The notes: generated from the letters alone by a model not told the origin. 15,657 bases of DNA from CAKZSU01 sp044223895 (GCA_044223895.1 JBGALL010000043.1:1-15657), one strand, 5' to 3'; shown: positions 7,490 through 13,700, counted from the first letter of the stretch. A program made the numbers and translations.

Positions 7490-7518
7490 TAAGATGTTTG
7501 ATTTTAATCAATAAAATG
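7465..7518. repeat. Operator-like repeat cluster between XRE and HD genes
   Basis: An inverted repeat TATTGAT (7465-7471) / ATCAATA (7485-7491) has a 13-base spacer and brackets the HD gene -10. A direct repeat ATCAATAAGATG (7485-7496) / ATCAATAAAATG (7507-7518) has its copies 22 bases apart, about two helical turns; the second ends in the HD start codon. TTGATT-TT-AATCAA (7498-7511) adds a further palindrome. Four ATCAAT-type half-sites in one divergent promoter suggest binding of the XRE regulator itself. Binding is inferred. Confidence 0.5.
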
Positions 7519-8325
7519 ACTCATCCATCAATTCGCGTTCCTACTCACAATAATCAACTATTAAAACAGATTGTCGACGTCGTCAATGCCAATGAAGAAC
7601 TGGTAACCTTATGGAATATCCTGAATATTAATGCCATGAATCGACTCCATATGACCGATCATGGACCAGTACATTTTCATATCGTTGCCAATAGTGGTCT
7701 CCGGTTAGCTAGAATTTTACATAATAAAGAAATCTCCATGTCAGTGTCTACAGATTATGAACTTCCCTATGAGTATGCAGAAGTTATAATTTTTCTAGCT
7801 TGTGTCCTTCATGATACAGGTATGTCAGTGAATCGCGTAGGCCATGAGGAGTTTAGTATCCCCATAGCCTATACACTAATGAGAGAGATGCTTGGATTTT
7901 TGCCAGTCAAAGAACGGACCATTGTGATAGCAGATACCCTCCATGCGATCATCAGCCACCGACGAAGTGGTACACCTCGTACCATAGAAGCCGGTATCGT
8001 CAGGATCGCTGATGCTCTCGATATGAGTCAGGGACGTTCGAGGATTCCTTATGATGCGGGTGCAGTCAATATTCATTCCGTGTCAGCCCGGGCGATTGAT
8101 AAAGTTACCATCGAAGAAGGAAAAGAACGACCAGTAAAAGTAACCATATTTATGAACAACTCGGCAGGGATTTTTCAGGTCGATGAATTATTAAAAGAAA
8201 AACTTTCTGGTTCAGGGATAGAACATTACTTCGAAGTTACTGCAAAAACAGAAGGTAAAACAGAGAAAAAACACATATCAGAGTTCGTTATAAACGGGGT
8301 AACGCGGATAAATAAATCGCACTAA
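7516..8325 (+). CDS. HD-domain metal-dependent phosphohydrolase
   Basis: A 269-residue protein from the ATG at 7516; a TTG at 7498 would add six residues. The HD metal site is visible: H53 in GPVHFHIVANS, H99-D100 in ACVLHDTGMS, H110, H143 and H148 in ADTLHAIISHRR, and D166/D169 in GIVRIADALDMSQGRSRIP. The helical HD domain fills residues 30-180. A C-terminal beta-rich domain (about 185-265: KVTIEEGKERPVKVTIFMNNSAGIFQVDELL) may bind a ligand or partner. HD enzymes usually act on nucleotides or cyclic nucleotides; the substrate cannot be read here. No Shine-Dalgarno is present. A good sigma-70 promoter and operator-like repeats lie directly upstream, shared with the divergent XRE regulator, so expression is probably regulated. 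Confidence 0.85.
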   Translation: MTHPSIRVPTHNNQLLKQIVDVVNANEELVTLWNILNINAMNRLHMTDHGPVHFHIVANSGLRLARILHNKEISMSVSTDYELPYEYAEVIIFLACVLHDTGMSVNRVGHEEFSIPIAYTLMREMLGFLPVKERTIVIADTLHAIISHRRSGTPRTIEAGIVRIADALDMSQGRSRIPYDAGAVNIHSVSARAIDKVTIEEGKERPVKVTIFMNNSAGIFQVDELLKEKLSGSGIEHYFEVTAKTEGKTEKKHISEFVINGVTRINKSH

Positions 8326-8332
8326 CCGTTCC

Positions 8333-8369
8333 GGGGTCTAGTTCTTTGTATGACAAGGAATATGACCCC
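8333..8369 (+). terminator. Strong hairpin after the HD gene
   Basis: GGGGTC (8333-8338) pairs with GACCCC (8364-8369), and TTCTTTGT (8342-8349) pairs with ACAAGGAA (8353-8360) around an ATG loop, with a 3x3 internal loop between the two stems. It starts eight bases after the HD stop and ends upstream of the glmS promoter, so it should end the HD mRNA rather than act as a glmS leader. The following bases (TTAATCGTC) are only mildly U-rich. Confidence 0.5.
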
Positions 8370-8385
8370 TTAATCGTCTGTTCGG

Positions 8386-8414
8386 TTGACTTAGATACAA
8401 AATTTTCGTACAGT
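8386..8414 (+). promoter_or_regulatory. Sigma-70-type promoter for glmS
   Basis: -35 TTGACT (8386-8391), 17-base spacer, -10 TACAGT (8409-8414). The start would fall about six bases before the glmS ATG at 8427. No ribosome site and no room for a glmS ribozyme remain, so control by that ribozyme is excluded here. Confidence 0.65.
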
Positions 8415-8426
8415 ACTACCATCTCT

Positions 8427-10252
8427 ATGTGTGGAATTTTCGGATATATTGGACCCAAAAAGAATGCCTCAGAAATAGTTTTAAAAGGTCTAAAAAGCCT
8501 CGAATATCGTGGCTACGACTCCTGGGGGGTGGCCATAGTCCCTCTGGCTAAAACCTCCGACAAGGATGTCAAACAACAAACCATCCAGGTAAAGAAAAAA
8601 GCCGGAAAGATCGGCGATGCTACTGTCAAAGAGATGCCAGAATCTTCCTTTTCCTTGGGACATACTCGCTGGGCTACTCACGGTGGAGTGACTGATGTTA
8701 ATGCTCATCCTCATCTCGATTGTACAAACAAAACTGCCGTTATTCACAATGGCATTGTGGAAAATTATGNATTCACAATGGCATTGTGGAAAATTATGAA
8801 GAGCTCAAAAAACAGTTAATCAAACAAGGTCATACATTTGTTTCCGAAACAGATAGTGAAGTTATCGTCCATTTGATTGAAGAATACGCCAAAAAAATCC
8901 AATTCACCAAAGCGGTCCAAAAAGCTTTTAATGATTTAGATGGATTAAATGCTATTATCGCTATTTCTTCGGAAGAACGACATTTTGTGGCTGCACGAAA
9001 TGGCTCTCCTTTGGTTATTGGGTACGGAACGAATGAAAATTTCTTGGCCAGTGATGCATCCGCCATCCTCCCTTATACGAAACAAGTTCATTTTTTGGAA
9101 GATGGTGAAATGGCAATTGTCGGTGAAAACGGTGTTGAAATTTTTGAAGCAAAAACAGGACACGAAATCCATCCTCATAAACAGACCTTGACCTGGACAG
9201 TCGATCAAGCTGAAAAAGGATCCTACCCACATTTCATGCTTAAGGAAATCCATGAACAACCAGAAATTTTCTTAGATATTGCGGTAAACAGTACAGGACA
9301 TGCCGAAAAATTAGCCGCAATAATTGAGAAATCATTTGGTGGCTATATGATTGGATGTGGCACAGCTGCGTATGCCTGCATTGCGGGAACCTATTTATTT
9401 TCTAAATTAGCCAAGCGTCATATCAATTGGGCGATTGGTAGTGAATTTGAATATCAACAAGAATTTTTGACCAATAAAAGTTTAGTCATTGCCCTATCCC
9501 AGTCCGGTGAAACAATGGATACGTTAGAAGCTATCAAAAAAGCCAAACAAAAGGGATCCAAAATTGTCGCGATGGTAAACGTTTTAGGATCGACGCTGTA
9601 CCGAGAAGCAGATTATAAAATTCTCTTGGGAGCAGGACCAGAAAAAGGTGTTGCTTCTACTAAAGCATTCACCGCAAAATTAGCGCACTTGATACTCCTC
9701 GCCAATGCCTTGGCTGGTGATGTGAATGTCGGAAAAGAATTACTCTTGCTGGCTGCCAAATCATCCCAAACAGTGGTATCTAAAGATTCAGTAGCTAGTA
9801 TCGAAAAACTTGCCAAACATATTTCTCATGCAGAACATATGTATGTTATTGGCCGTGGGCTTTCGTACCCGGCATCACTTGAGACCGCACTCAAGATTAA
9901 AGAAATTTCCTATATTCATGCCGAAGGCTTAGCTGCGGGTGAATTAAAACATGGACCTTTAGCACTGGTTGAAAAAGGTACCCCCTGTATCGCCTTTTTG
10001 CCGAATGATGAAACCTATTTTGCTAATTTAGCCGGAGCAATGGAGATGAAAGCTCGTGGTGGATATATCATCGGCATCTCTCATAAACCTCACGATATCT
10101 TTGATAGTTATCTCCATGTTCCTGATGCCAAAGAAGCTACTATTATCCCCAATGTCATTACCGGACAATTATTGGGATATTATTTAGCAGTGATAAAGAA
10201 ACTCGATCCAGATATGCCTCGAAATTTGGCAAAAAGTGTGACGGTGAAATAG
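8427..10252 (+). CDS. glmS: Glutamine-fructose-6-phosphate aminotransferase (isomerizing), apparent frameshift is an assembly artefact
   Basis: This enzyme makes glucosamine-6-phosphate from fructose-6-phosphate and glutamine, the first step toward UDP-GlcNAc for the cell wall. The ATG at 8427 gives MCGIFGYIG, where Cys2 becomes the N-terminal nucleophile of the class II amidotransferase domain. YRGYDSWG, HTRWATHGG and VIHNGIVENY follow. The C-terminal half has two SIS sugar-isomerase domains (ALSQSGETMDTLEA, STKAFTAKLAHL) and the signature IHAEGLAAGELKHGPLALVE, ending RNLAKSVTVK. The frame breaks at 8770, where a 28-base segment is repeated around a single N. Removing 29 bases rejoins HNGIVENY directly to EELKKQL and leaves 598 residues, close to the normal ~600. 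The gene should therefore be treated as intact. It converges with 10266-10592, leaving 13 bases between stops. Confidence 0.95.
8742..8798 (+). repeat. 28-base tandem duplication around an N (assembly join)
   Basis: Bases 8742-8769 and 8771-8798 are identical over 28 bases and are separated by the only N in the window (8770). The duplication encodes the conserved glmS segment HNGIVENY twice and shifts the frame by 29 bases. Two contig ends sharing a short overlap were evidently joined with an N instead of merged. Confidence 0.93.
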
Positions 10253-10265
10253 ATAAATTTTCCAC

Positions 10266-10592
10266 TTATAACCCACTGGCATCTTTTTGAAGACTTTGGA
10301 TATCAGATACTCCAGCATCATCAGAGGTTTGATCTAATGTCTGTAACATTCCGTTCACATCATCGCCAGGTTGTACAACTGGAGCATTGGCGGCAGTATT
10401 AGAAAATCCTGCCGATGGGGCCTTACCAGCATTACTATTTCCCGGGAAATTGTATTGTTTCAGTATATTTTGTTGTTCAGCAGCTCGAGGAGCTCCTACC
10501 ATAGCTTCGTATGAAAGCGCTCCAGTGAGAATTAGAGCAACGACAACAAATACAACGATAAGAACGGTTTTCATGTTTTTCATAGGTCGCAT
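10266..10592 (-). CDS. Small membrane-anchored protein of unknown function
   Basis: A 108-residue protein with a basic start (MRPMKNMK) and one hydrophobic segment (residues 9-26, VLIVVFVVVALILTGALS). It is then low in complexity and rich in Ala, Asn, Gln and Asp, with no lipobox Cys and no recognised domain. It is most likely an exported or anchored protein with a short extracytoplasmic tail. TAAAGGAGGAG overlaps the stop of the upstream coiled-coil gene and gives the strongest Shine-Dalgarno in the window. It lies two bases from the ATG at 10592 and 11 from an in-frame ATG at 10583, so the exact start is uncertain. It is translationally coupled to the coiled-coil gene, and the pair probably acts together. 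It converges with glmS without a terminator. Confidence 0.7.
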   Translation of the reverse strand: MRPMKNMKTVLIVVFVVVALILTGALSYEAMVGAPRAAEQQNILKQYNFPGNSNAGKAPSAGFSNTAANAPVVQPGDDVNGMLQTLDQTSDDAGVSDIQSLQKDASGL

Positions 10593-10600
10593 CTCCTCCT

Positions 10601-11425
10601 TTAGTTACTTGGCTGTTGTGTTTCAGGTGTTTGTCCTGAAATTAAGGCTAATTCTTTTAATACTGTTGTGATTGATTCACGAGCATTCTTCAAGGTTGTG
10701 GCGGTTGCTTGAAAATCTTTTTGCATTGCTTGGATAGAGCGCCCAACGTCTTGTCCGAGATTGTTTTCTGAAGTAACCCCAATAACATATTCTTTTGAGG
10801 CTTGAGCTGACACTGCAGCTTTGGCTAATGACATTTTGGATTGTGCATCAGACAAGGCACTTTGTGCTTTCGAAGTGTCTACTCCTTGTGCTTCTAAATC
10901 GGTTAATTTGGTGGTAATTTTGGTGATAACCTCATCCATTTTATTCAGGTTTTCGGTCATTTGTGTGGTTCGTTTGGTGTTTGTTTCTGACATTTTAGTG
11001 TCTACGTTAGTAACTCGTTCTTTTTTGGTTTCATCTTTTATAGTTTCTAGACGTTTTTTGAAGGCTTCTCTTTGGGTTTCGAATTGAGCTTTGGCTTCTT
11101 CCCGCTTATTTTCGATATCTGCTTTAAATTTTTCTTGAAGCTGTTTTCGTTCTTCGAGCATTCCTGTTCGAGAAGCCATGCCTGATTCTCGTAATTTATC
11201 TGGAAACTGTTTGAAATCTTGAATGTTTTGCTTTACTGAGTTTTTTAGATCGGTTTTCTTTGCCTGGGCTTCTTGCTTAATCATCTTCATTTTTTCGGCA
11301 GTTTTGGCTGTGGCTTCTTGCGAAGCGACAGTTTGGGTATCCTGATCACCTAATACTGAAGGTGGCACTGCTGGAGTTTGTAAGCCAAGGCCTACGAGGA
11401 TAAGGGCAAGGAATTGTTGCATCAT
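10601..11425 (-). CDS. Exported coiled-coil protein of unknown function
   Basis: A 274-residue protein. Residues 1-17 (MMQQFLALILVGLGLQT) look like a short signal or anchor. From about 38 to 185 there is a long Lys/Glu/Gln-rich helix (repeated KAEKMKMIKQEAQAKKTDLKN, EERKQLQEKFKADIENKREEAKAQ, ETQREAFKKRLETIKDETKKER), typical of a coiled coil. An Ala/Ser-rich helical part and a Gln/Pro-rich C-terminus follow. No catalytic motif is visible. Starts at 11425 and 11422 (ATGATG) are equivalent. The promoter at 11434-11463 puts transcription initiation within a base or two of the ATG, so the mRNA is effectively leaderless. It forms an eight-base-spaced pair with the small anchored protein downstream, which suggests a shared envelope or scaffold role. 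Confidence 0.75.
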   Translation of the reverse strand: MMQQFLALILVGLGLQTPAVPPSVLGDQDTQTVASQEATAKTAEKMKMIKQEAQAKKTDLKNSVKQNIQDFKQFPDKLRESGMASRTGMLEERKQLQEKFKADIENKREEAKAQFETQREAFKKRLETIKDETKKERVTNVDTKMSETNTKRTTQMTENLNKMDEVITKITTKLTDLEAQGVDTSKAQSALSDAQSKMSLAKAAVSAQASKEYVIGVTSENNLGQDVGRSIQAMQKDFQATATTLKNARESITTVLKELALISGQTPETQQPSN

Positions 11426-11433
11426 ATCTATCT

Positions 11434-11463
11434 AGTATGTGGGTAGAACTAAAAAGTTGTCAA
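11434..11463 (-). promoter_or_regulatory. Promoter for the coiled-coil gene
   Basis: Minus strand -35 TTGACA (11463-11458), 18-base spacer, -10 CATACT (11439-11434). The ATG at 11425 is eight bases beyond the -10, so the transcript begins at or next to the start codon. Confidence 0.55.
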
Positions 11464-11470
11464 GTGAGGA

Positions 11471-12040
11471 TTACTTTTCATCGCCTATCTTACTTGCAAG
11501 CGGTGCCGTCTGACCCACGTATTTTGCAGATTTCTTTTTGTAATATGGTACATCTGCTGGGGTGGTAAGTTGTTCAAACGATAATGAACAAATACGCATA
11601 CCTGGATGTAACATCACCGGAATTCTCCCCATATTAGCTAACTCTAAGGTGATATTTCCTCTAAAACCGCATTCAATGTTAGCTGCTGTGGAATGAACGA
11701 CTATACCTAAACGTCCGATTGATGAACGCCCCTCTAATCTACCGGTCAAATCATCGGGCATTTCGATATATTCCATAGTGATCGCCAAAACGAACTCACC
11801 TGGATGGAGAGTGAACGTTTCTCCTTCTTTCACAACAACTTCGCTGGTTACATCTTTTAGGGTTGATTGGTTTTGTGGGTCTAGGTACGGAGTTTTACTG
11901 TGATTAAATACTCTGAATGTAGGTCCCAGACGTAAGTCTAATAAACACGAACCAAGTTGGGTTTCCAGATCAGGAGAAGGTTTAATAACTATTTTTTTAT
12001 CATGAAGGGCTTTTTTGATATCACGATCAGAAAGAATCAT
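11471..12040 (-). CDS. dcd: dCTP deaminase
   Basis: The chosen ATG (12040) gives 189 residues starting MILSDRDIKKAL, the normal opening and length of Dcd; the 9-residue upstream extension is not conserved-looking. The enzyme deaminates dCTP to dUTP, the source of dUMP for thymidylate synthesis. Landmarks are SCLLDLRLG (31-39), GRSSIGRLGI (104-113), NIECGFRGNITLELAN (121-136, catalytic Glu expected at E133), HPGMRICSLSFEQL (145-158) and the C-terminal KYVGQ. A bifunctional dCTP deaminase/dUTPase cannot be excluded from sequence alone. The promoter at 12047-12074 places transcription initiation at the ATG. It lies downstream of structured element A and upstream of the coiled-coil gene. Confidence 0.93.
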   Translation of the reverse strand: MILSDRDIKKALHDKKIVIKPSPDLETQLGSCLLDLRLGPTFRVFNHSKTPYLDPQNQSTLKDVTSEVVVKEGETFTLHPGEFVLAITMEYIEMPDDLTGRLEGRSSIGRLGIVVHSTAANIECGFRGNITLELANMGRIPVMLHPGMRICSLSFEQLTTPADVPYYKKKSAKYVGQTAPLASKIGDEK

Positions 12041-12046
12041 GAAGGT

Positions 12047-12074
12047 AGTATATAGCATATATCTCAATAGTCAA
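12047..12074 (-). promoter_or_regulatory. dcd promoter overlapping hairpin P4 of RNA element A
   Basis: Minus strand -35 TTGACT (12074-12069), 16-base spacer, -10 TATACT (12052-12047). The ATG lies six bases past the -10, so dcd mRNA should be leaderless. The -35 hexamer is the 3' arm of the conserved 36-base hairpin of the structured element. Confidence 0.65.
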
Positions 12075-12183
12075 CGAATTGACTACTCAAATATGCATTC
12101 ATTCACCTACGTCAACTTTTTTTCTACGACCGAACCGAAGTTCAAGCGACAATGAGTTGAGATAGATATTCGTGAATGAATGC
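12059..12183 (-). ncRNA. Structured RNA element, copy A
   Basis: Read on the minus strand. P1 is a perfect 12-pair stem GCATTCATTCAC (12183-12172) with GTGAATGAATGC (12106-12095). A six-base 5' bulge GAATAT follows. P2 pairs CTATCTCAAC (12165-12156) with GTTGACGTAG (12116-12107), ten positions with a C-C mismatch at the fifth. The internal loop contains CATTGT on the 5' side and TAGAAAAAAA on the 3' side. P3 is TTGAAC-TTCG-GTTCGG, a C(UUCG)G tetraloop hairpin. P4 (12094-12059) follows P1 with no gap: 36 bases, arms ATATTTGAGTAGTCAA and TTGACTATTGAGATAT around TTCG, one G-G mismatch. Copy B has the same architecture with different bases. It lies 26 bases after the 12210-12605 receiver stop. 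No known RNA family recognised. Strand is set by G-U pairs and tetraloops. Confidence 0.7.
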
Positions 12184-12209
12184 GTTCGCACATCTGATAC
12201 ATTTCGGAG

Positions 12210-12605
12210 TTAGGCGGCTAAGTTGCGTTGTATGCTGCGGATCAATTCCTGATTTAAGACTGGTTTCGGTATTACTTCAGATACCCCACTATCTTTCATG
12301 CGTTGAACAAACTCTGTCGTCAATTCATCGCTTGTCGCCATGATAATAGGAATGTTAGCAAACAGTGAGTCAGCTCTTACCCGACGAGTGAATTCATCGC
12401 CATCCATAATCGGCATACGCATATCGGTGAAGATTATCCGAGGGCGATTTTCATCATTCGATTCATCCAAAACTGCCAGTGCATCTTTCCCATTGGTTAC
12501 ATGGGTATAAATAGCTCCGGAGAGATCGAGGAACAACTTCATGGTTTCAGCAATTGTCCAATCATCTTCCAACATCAAAACTCTTATTCCATCTAACGGT
12601 TTCAT
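12210..12605 (-). CDS. CheY-like single-domain response regulator (complete receiver)
   Basis: A 131-residue protein consisting only of a receiver domain. All functional positions are present: acidic pocket E13/D14/D15 (MLEDD), phosphoacceptor D61 in FTDMRMPIMDG, T91 in IMATSD, and K114 in VIPKP. It should accept a phosphoryl group and signal through protein contacts rather than DNA binding, since no output domain exists. AGGAAGG lies about seven bases before the ATG. The gene is 20 bases downstream of the degenerate receiver gene 12626-13030 and is probably co-transcribed with it. Structured element A begins 26 bases after its stop. No histidine kinase is present in the window. Confidence 0.9.
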   Translation of the reverse strand: MKPLDGIRVLMLEDDWTIAETMKLFLDLSGAIYTHVTNGKDALAVLDESNDENRPRIIFTDMRMPIMDGDEFTRRVRADSLFANIPIIMATSDELTTEFVQRMKDSGVSEVIPKPVLNQELIRSIQRNLAA

Positions 12606-12625
12606 TGTGTTTCCTTCCTATTGAA

Positions 12626-13030
12626 TTAATCGAGATCACCGGGATCATACACAGTGATAGCACTGACGAGATCGTGAGGCGAAAACGGGACAGTAACCAA
12701 CGTTATGCCTAAAATTTCCAAAACTTCAATTGGACCGATTGTGCCTTCCTTACTAAGCGCAATCATTTTTGGCAGAGGCTCGAACATCGAAATAGCTTTA
12801 CTGAATACTTCGAAGCGTTCGTTAGCTTGGGCACCCGATATGTCGATAATTACGATATCGAATGGACTCTTTCGAGCCGCTTCAAGCATCGTGCAAGCCT
12901 GTTGTGCATCCTTTGCCTGAAATACAGTAGCACCAGCCATGAAATCTACGGCGTGTACAACTGCTTGGCTAACTTCTGGATCGGGAACCAAACTCAACAC
13001 GTGCTTTCCTAACAATGGTGAAGCGGGCAT
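12626..13030 (-). CDS. Degenerate (pseudo-)receiver domain protein
   Basis: A 134-residue protein with a receiver-like fold: KHVLSLVPDPEV at the beta-1 turn, D63 in FDIVIIDISG matching the phosphoacceptor, S in KMIALSKEG, and VTVPFSPHDLVSAI at beta-5. The usual acidic pair after beta-1 is V-P before a single D17, and the invariant Lys of the K-P-F motif is Val. Metal-dependent phosphorylation is therefore unlikely, and the protein probably signals by constitutive or ligand-dependent contact. AAGGAG and AAAGGA lie 11 and 3 bases before the ATG. A good promoter (TTGAAT-17-TACAAT) and a small hairpin precede it. It is followed by the complete receiver 12210-12605 at 20 bases, so both may assemble or compete. 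Confidence 0.8.
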   Translation of the reverse strand: MPASPLLGKHVLSLVPDPEVSQAVVHAVDFMAGATVFQAKDAQQACTMLEAARKSPFDIVIIDISGAQANERFEVFSKAISMFEPLPKMIALSKEGTIGPIEVLEILGITLVTVPFSPHDLVSAITVYDPGDLD

Positions 13031-13058
13031 AATTCCTTTAACTCCTTGGTAATGTGCG

Positions 13059-13072
13059 GACGAAAATTCGTC
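13059..13072 (-). promoter_or_regulatory. Short hairpin at the start of the pseudo-receiver mRNA
   Basis: Minus strand GACGA-ATTT-TCGTC, a perfect five-pair stem with a four-base loop. It falls about six bases after the -10 of the pseudo-receiver promoter, so it would be at the 5' end of that mRNA. A role in mRNA stability is possible. Confidence 0.35.
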
Positions 13073-13078
13073 GGGGAA

Positions 13079-13107
13079 ATTGTAGCAGAAAAGTAGCCGA
13101 AATTCAA
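13079..13107 (-). promoter_or_regulatory. Promoter for the pseudo-receiver/receiver operon
   Basis: Minus strand -35 TTGAAT (13107-13102), 17-base spacer, -10 TACAAT (13084-13079). It lies downstream of structured element B, so element B is not part of this mRNA's leader. Confidence 0.6.
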
Positions 13108-13126
13108 TTTATATAGGTTATGTATA

Positions 13127-13262
13127 ATTCTTCAAGAGTCAACACATTGACTCCTCAAGAATCCACTCATACACACAACCACACTTTTTTAGCTTTCGAA
13201 CCTTGCGGTTCAAATAAGAACAATGTAAGGCTAAGATGTGATGTGTTTTTTTGTATAAGTGG
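13127..13262 (-). ncRNA. Structured RNA element, copy B
   Basis: Read on the minus strand. P1 pairs CCACTTATACA (13262-13252) with TGTATGAGTGG (13173-13163), eleven pairs with one U-G. A six-base A6 bulge follows, as the six-base bulge in copy A. P2 pairs CACATCACAT (13245-13236) with GTGTGGTTGTG (13184-13174), with a U-U mismatch at the fifth pair and one bulged G. TTAGC/GCTAA adds a helix (13234-13230 and 13193-13189). The internal loop contains ACATTGT. P3 is TTGAACC-GCAA-GGTTCGA, a GNRA hairpin. P4 (13162-13127) is adjacent to P1 with no gap: arms ATTCTTGAGGAGTCAA and TTGACTCTTGAAGAAT around TGTG, with the G-G mismatch at the same position as copy A. It begins 23 bases after the stop of receiver 13286-13663 and ends before the next promoter. 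It may be part of that gene's 3' UTR or a separate RNA. Confidence 0.7.
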
Positions 13263-13285
13263 AAGCAACAATGAATGGTGATCAA

Positions 13286-13663
13286 CTAGACCTTGGTCAG
13301 ACGCTCGACGTGACCAAATAATACGGGCAAGTCAATGGGTTTACCCATCGTCTCATTTGCCCCAGCCTCTACAGCTTGTATGCTTATTTGGCTGTTCATA
13401 TTCGCCGAGAGTAGAATGGCTGGCAGGTTTTGGTAGGCGGGTATTGCTTTGACTTTTTTGATGAGATCAATTCCGTTCATACCCGGCATCCGCAAGTCGG
13501 TGATCAGTCCATCGTAATGCTTCGAATTGATCATTTCTAAGGCGCTGTCACCGGAATTCGTGGTATCGACTTCGTACCCTCGATTCTCAAGGAACACTTG
13601 CACCATTCTAGAAATGAGAACTTCATCATCCACCATTAAGATGCGCTTCTTCGATTGTTCCAC
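13286..13663 (-). CDS. CheY-like single-domain response regulator
   Basis: A 125-residue stand-alone receiver. It has the complete active site: D12/D13 (MVDDE), phosphoacceptor D56 in ITDLRMPGMNG, S86 in LLSANM, and K108 in MGKPIDL. There is no output domain, so signalling is by protein interaction. The start is GTG at 13663, supported by AGGAG eight bases upstream. The promoter at 13720-13748 gives it a leader of about 50 bases. It is separated from the other two receivers by structured element B. The partner kinase is not in the window. Confidence 0.9.
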   Translation of the reverse strand: MEQSKKRILMVDDEVLISRMVQVFLENRGYEVDTTNSGDSALEMINSKHYDGLITDLRMPGMNGIDLIKKVKAIPAYQNLPAILLSANMNSQISIQAVEAGANETMGKPIDLPVLFGHVERLTKV

Positions 13664-13700
13664 GGTCCTTACTCCTGTATGTTAATTATGCTGCTAATTA

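Noticed and set aside
8326..8426. glmS ribozyme upstream of glmS
   Set aside because: The predicted transcription start leaves only about six leader bases, and the hairpin at 8333-8369 lies upstream of the promoter.
8346..8429. N-terminal extension of glmS from a TTG at 8346
   Set aside because: GlmS needs Cys directly after Met; the ATG at 8427 supplies this, and the promoter at 8386-8414 starts transcription downstream of the TTG.
8346..8819. glmS as two split genes or a pseudogene
   Set aside because: The break coincides exactly with an N and a 28-base duplication, and removing 29 bases restores a full-length conserved enzyme.
12059..13262. Integron attC sites or gene-cassette recombination sites
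   Set aside because: Imperfect inverted repeats after short genes recall attC, but no paired RYYYAAC/GTTRRRY core sites are present and no integrase is in the window.
12059..13262. The structured elements transcribed from the plus strand
   Set aside because: On the plus strand the G-U pairs become A-C mismatches and the UUCG and GNRA tetraloops disappear, so the minus strand is clearly favoured.
12059..13262. Recent duplication of a mobile or MITE-like repeat
   Set aside because: The copies differ at most stem bases with compensation. A recent repeat would be near-identical, and no transposase or target-site duplication is seen.
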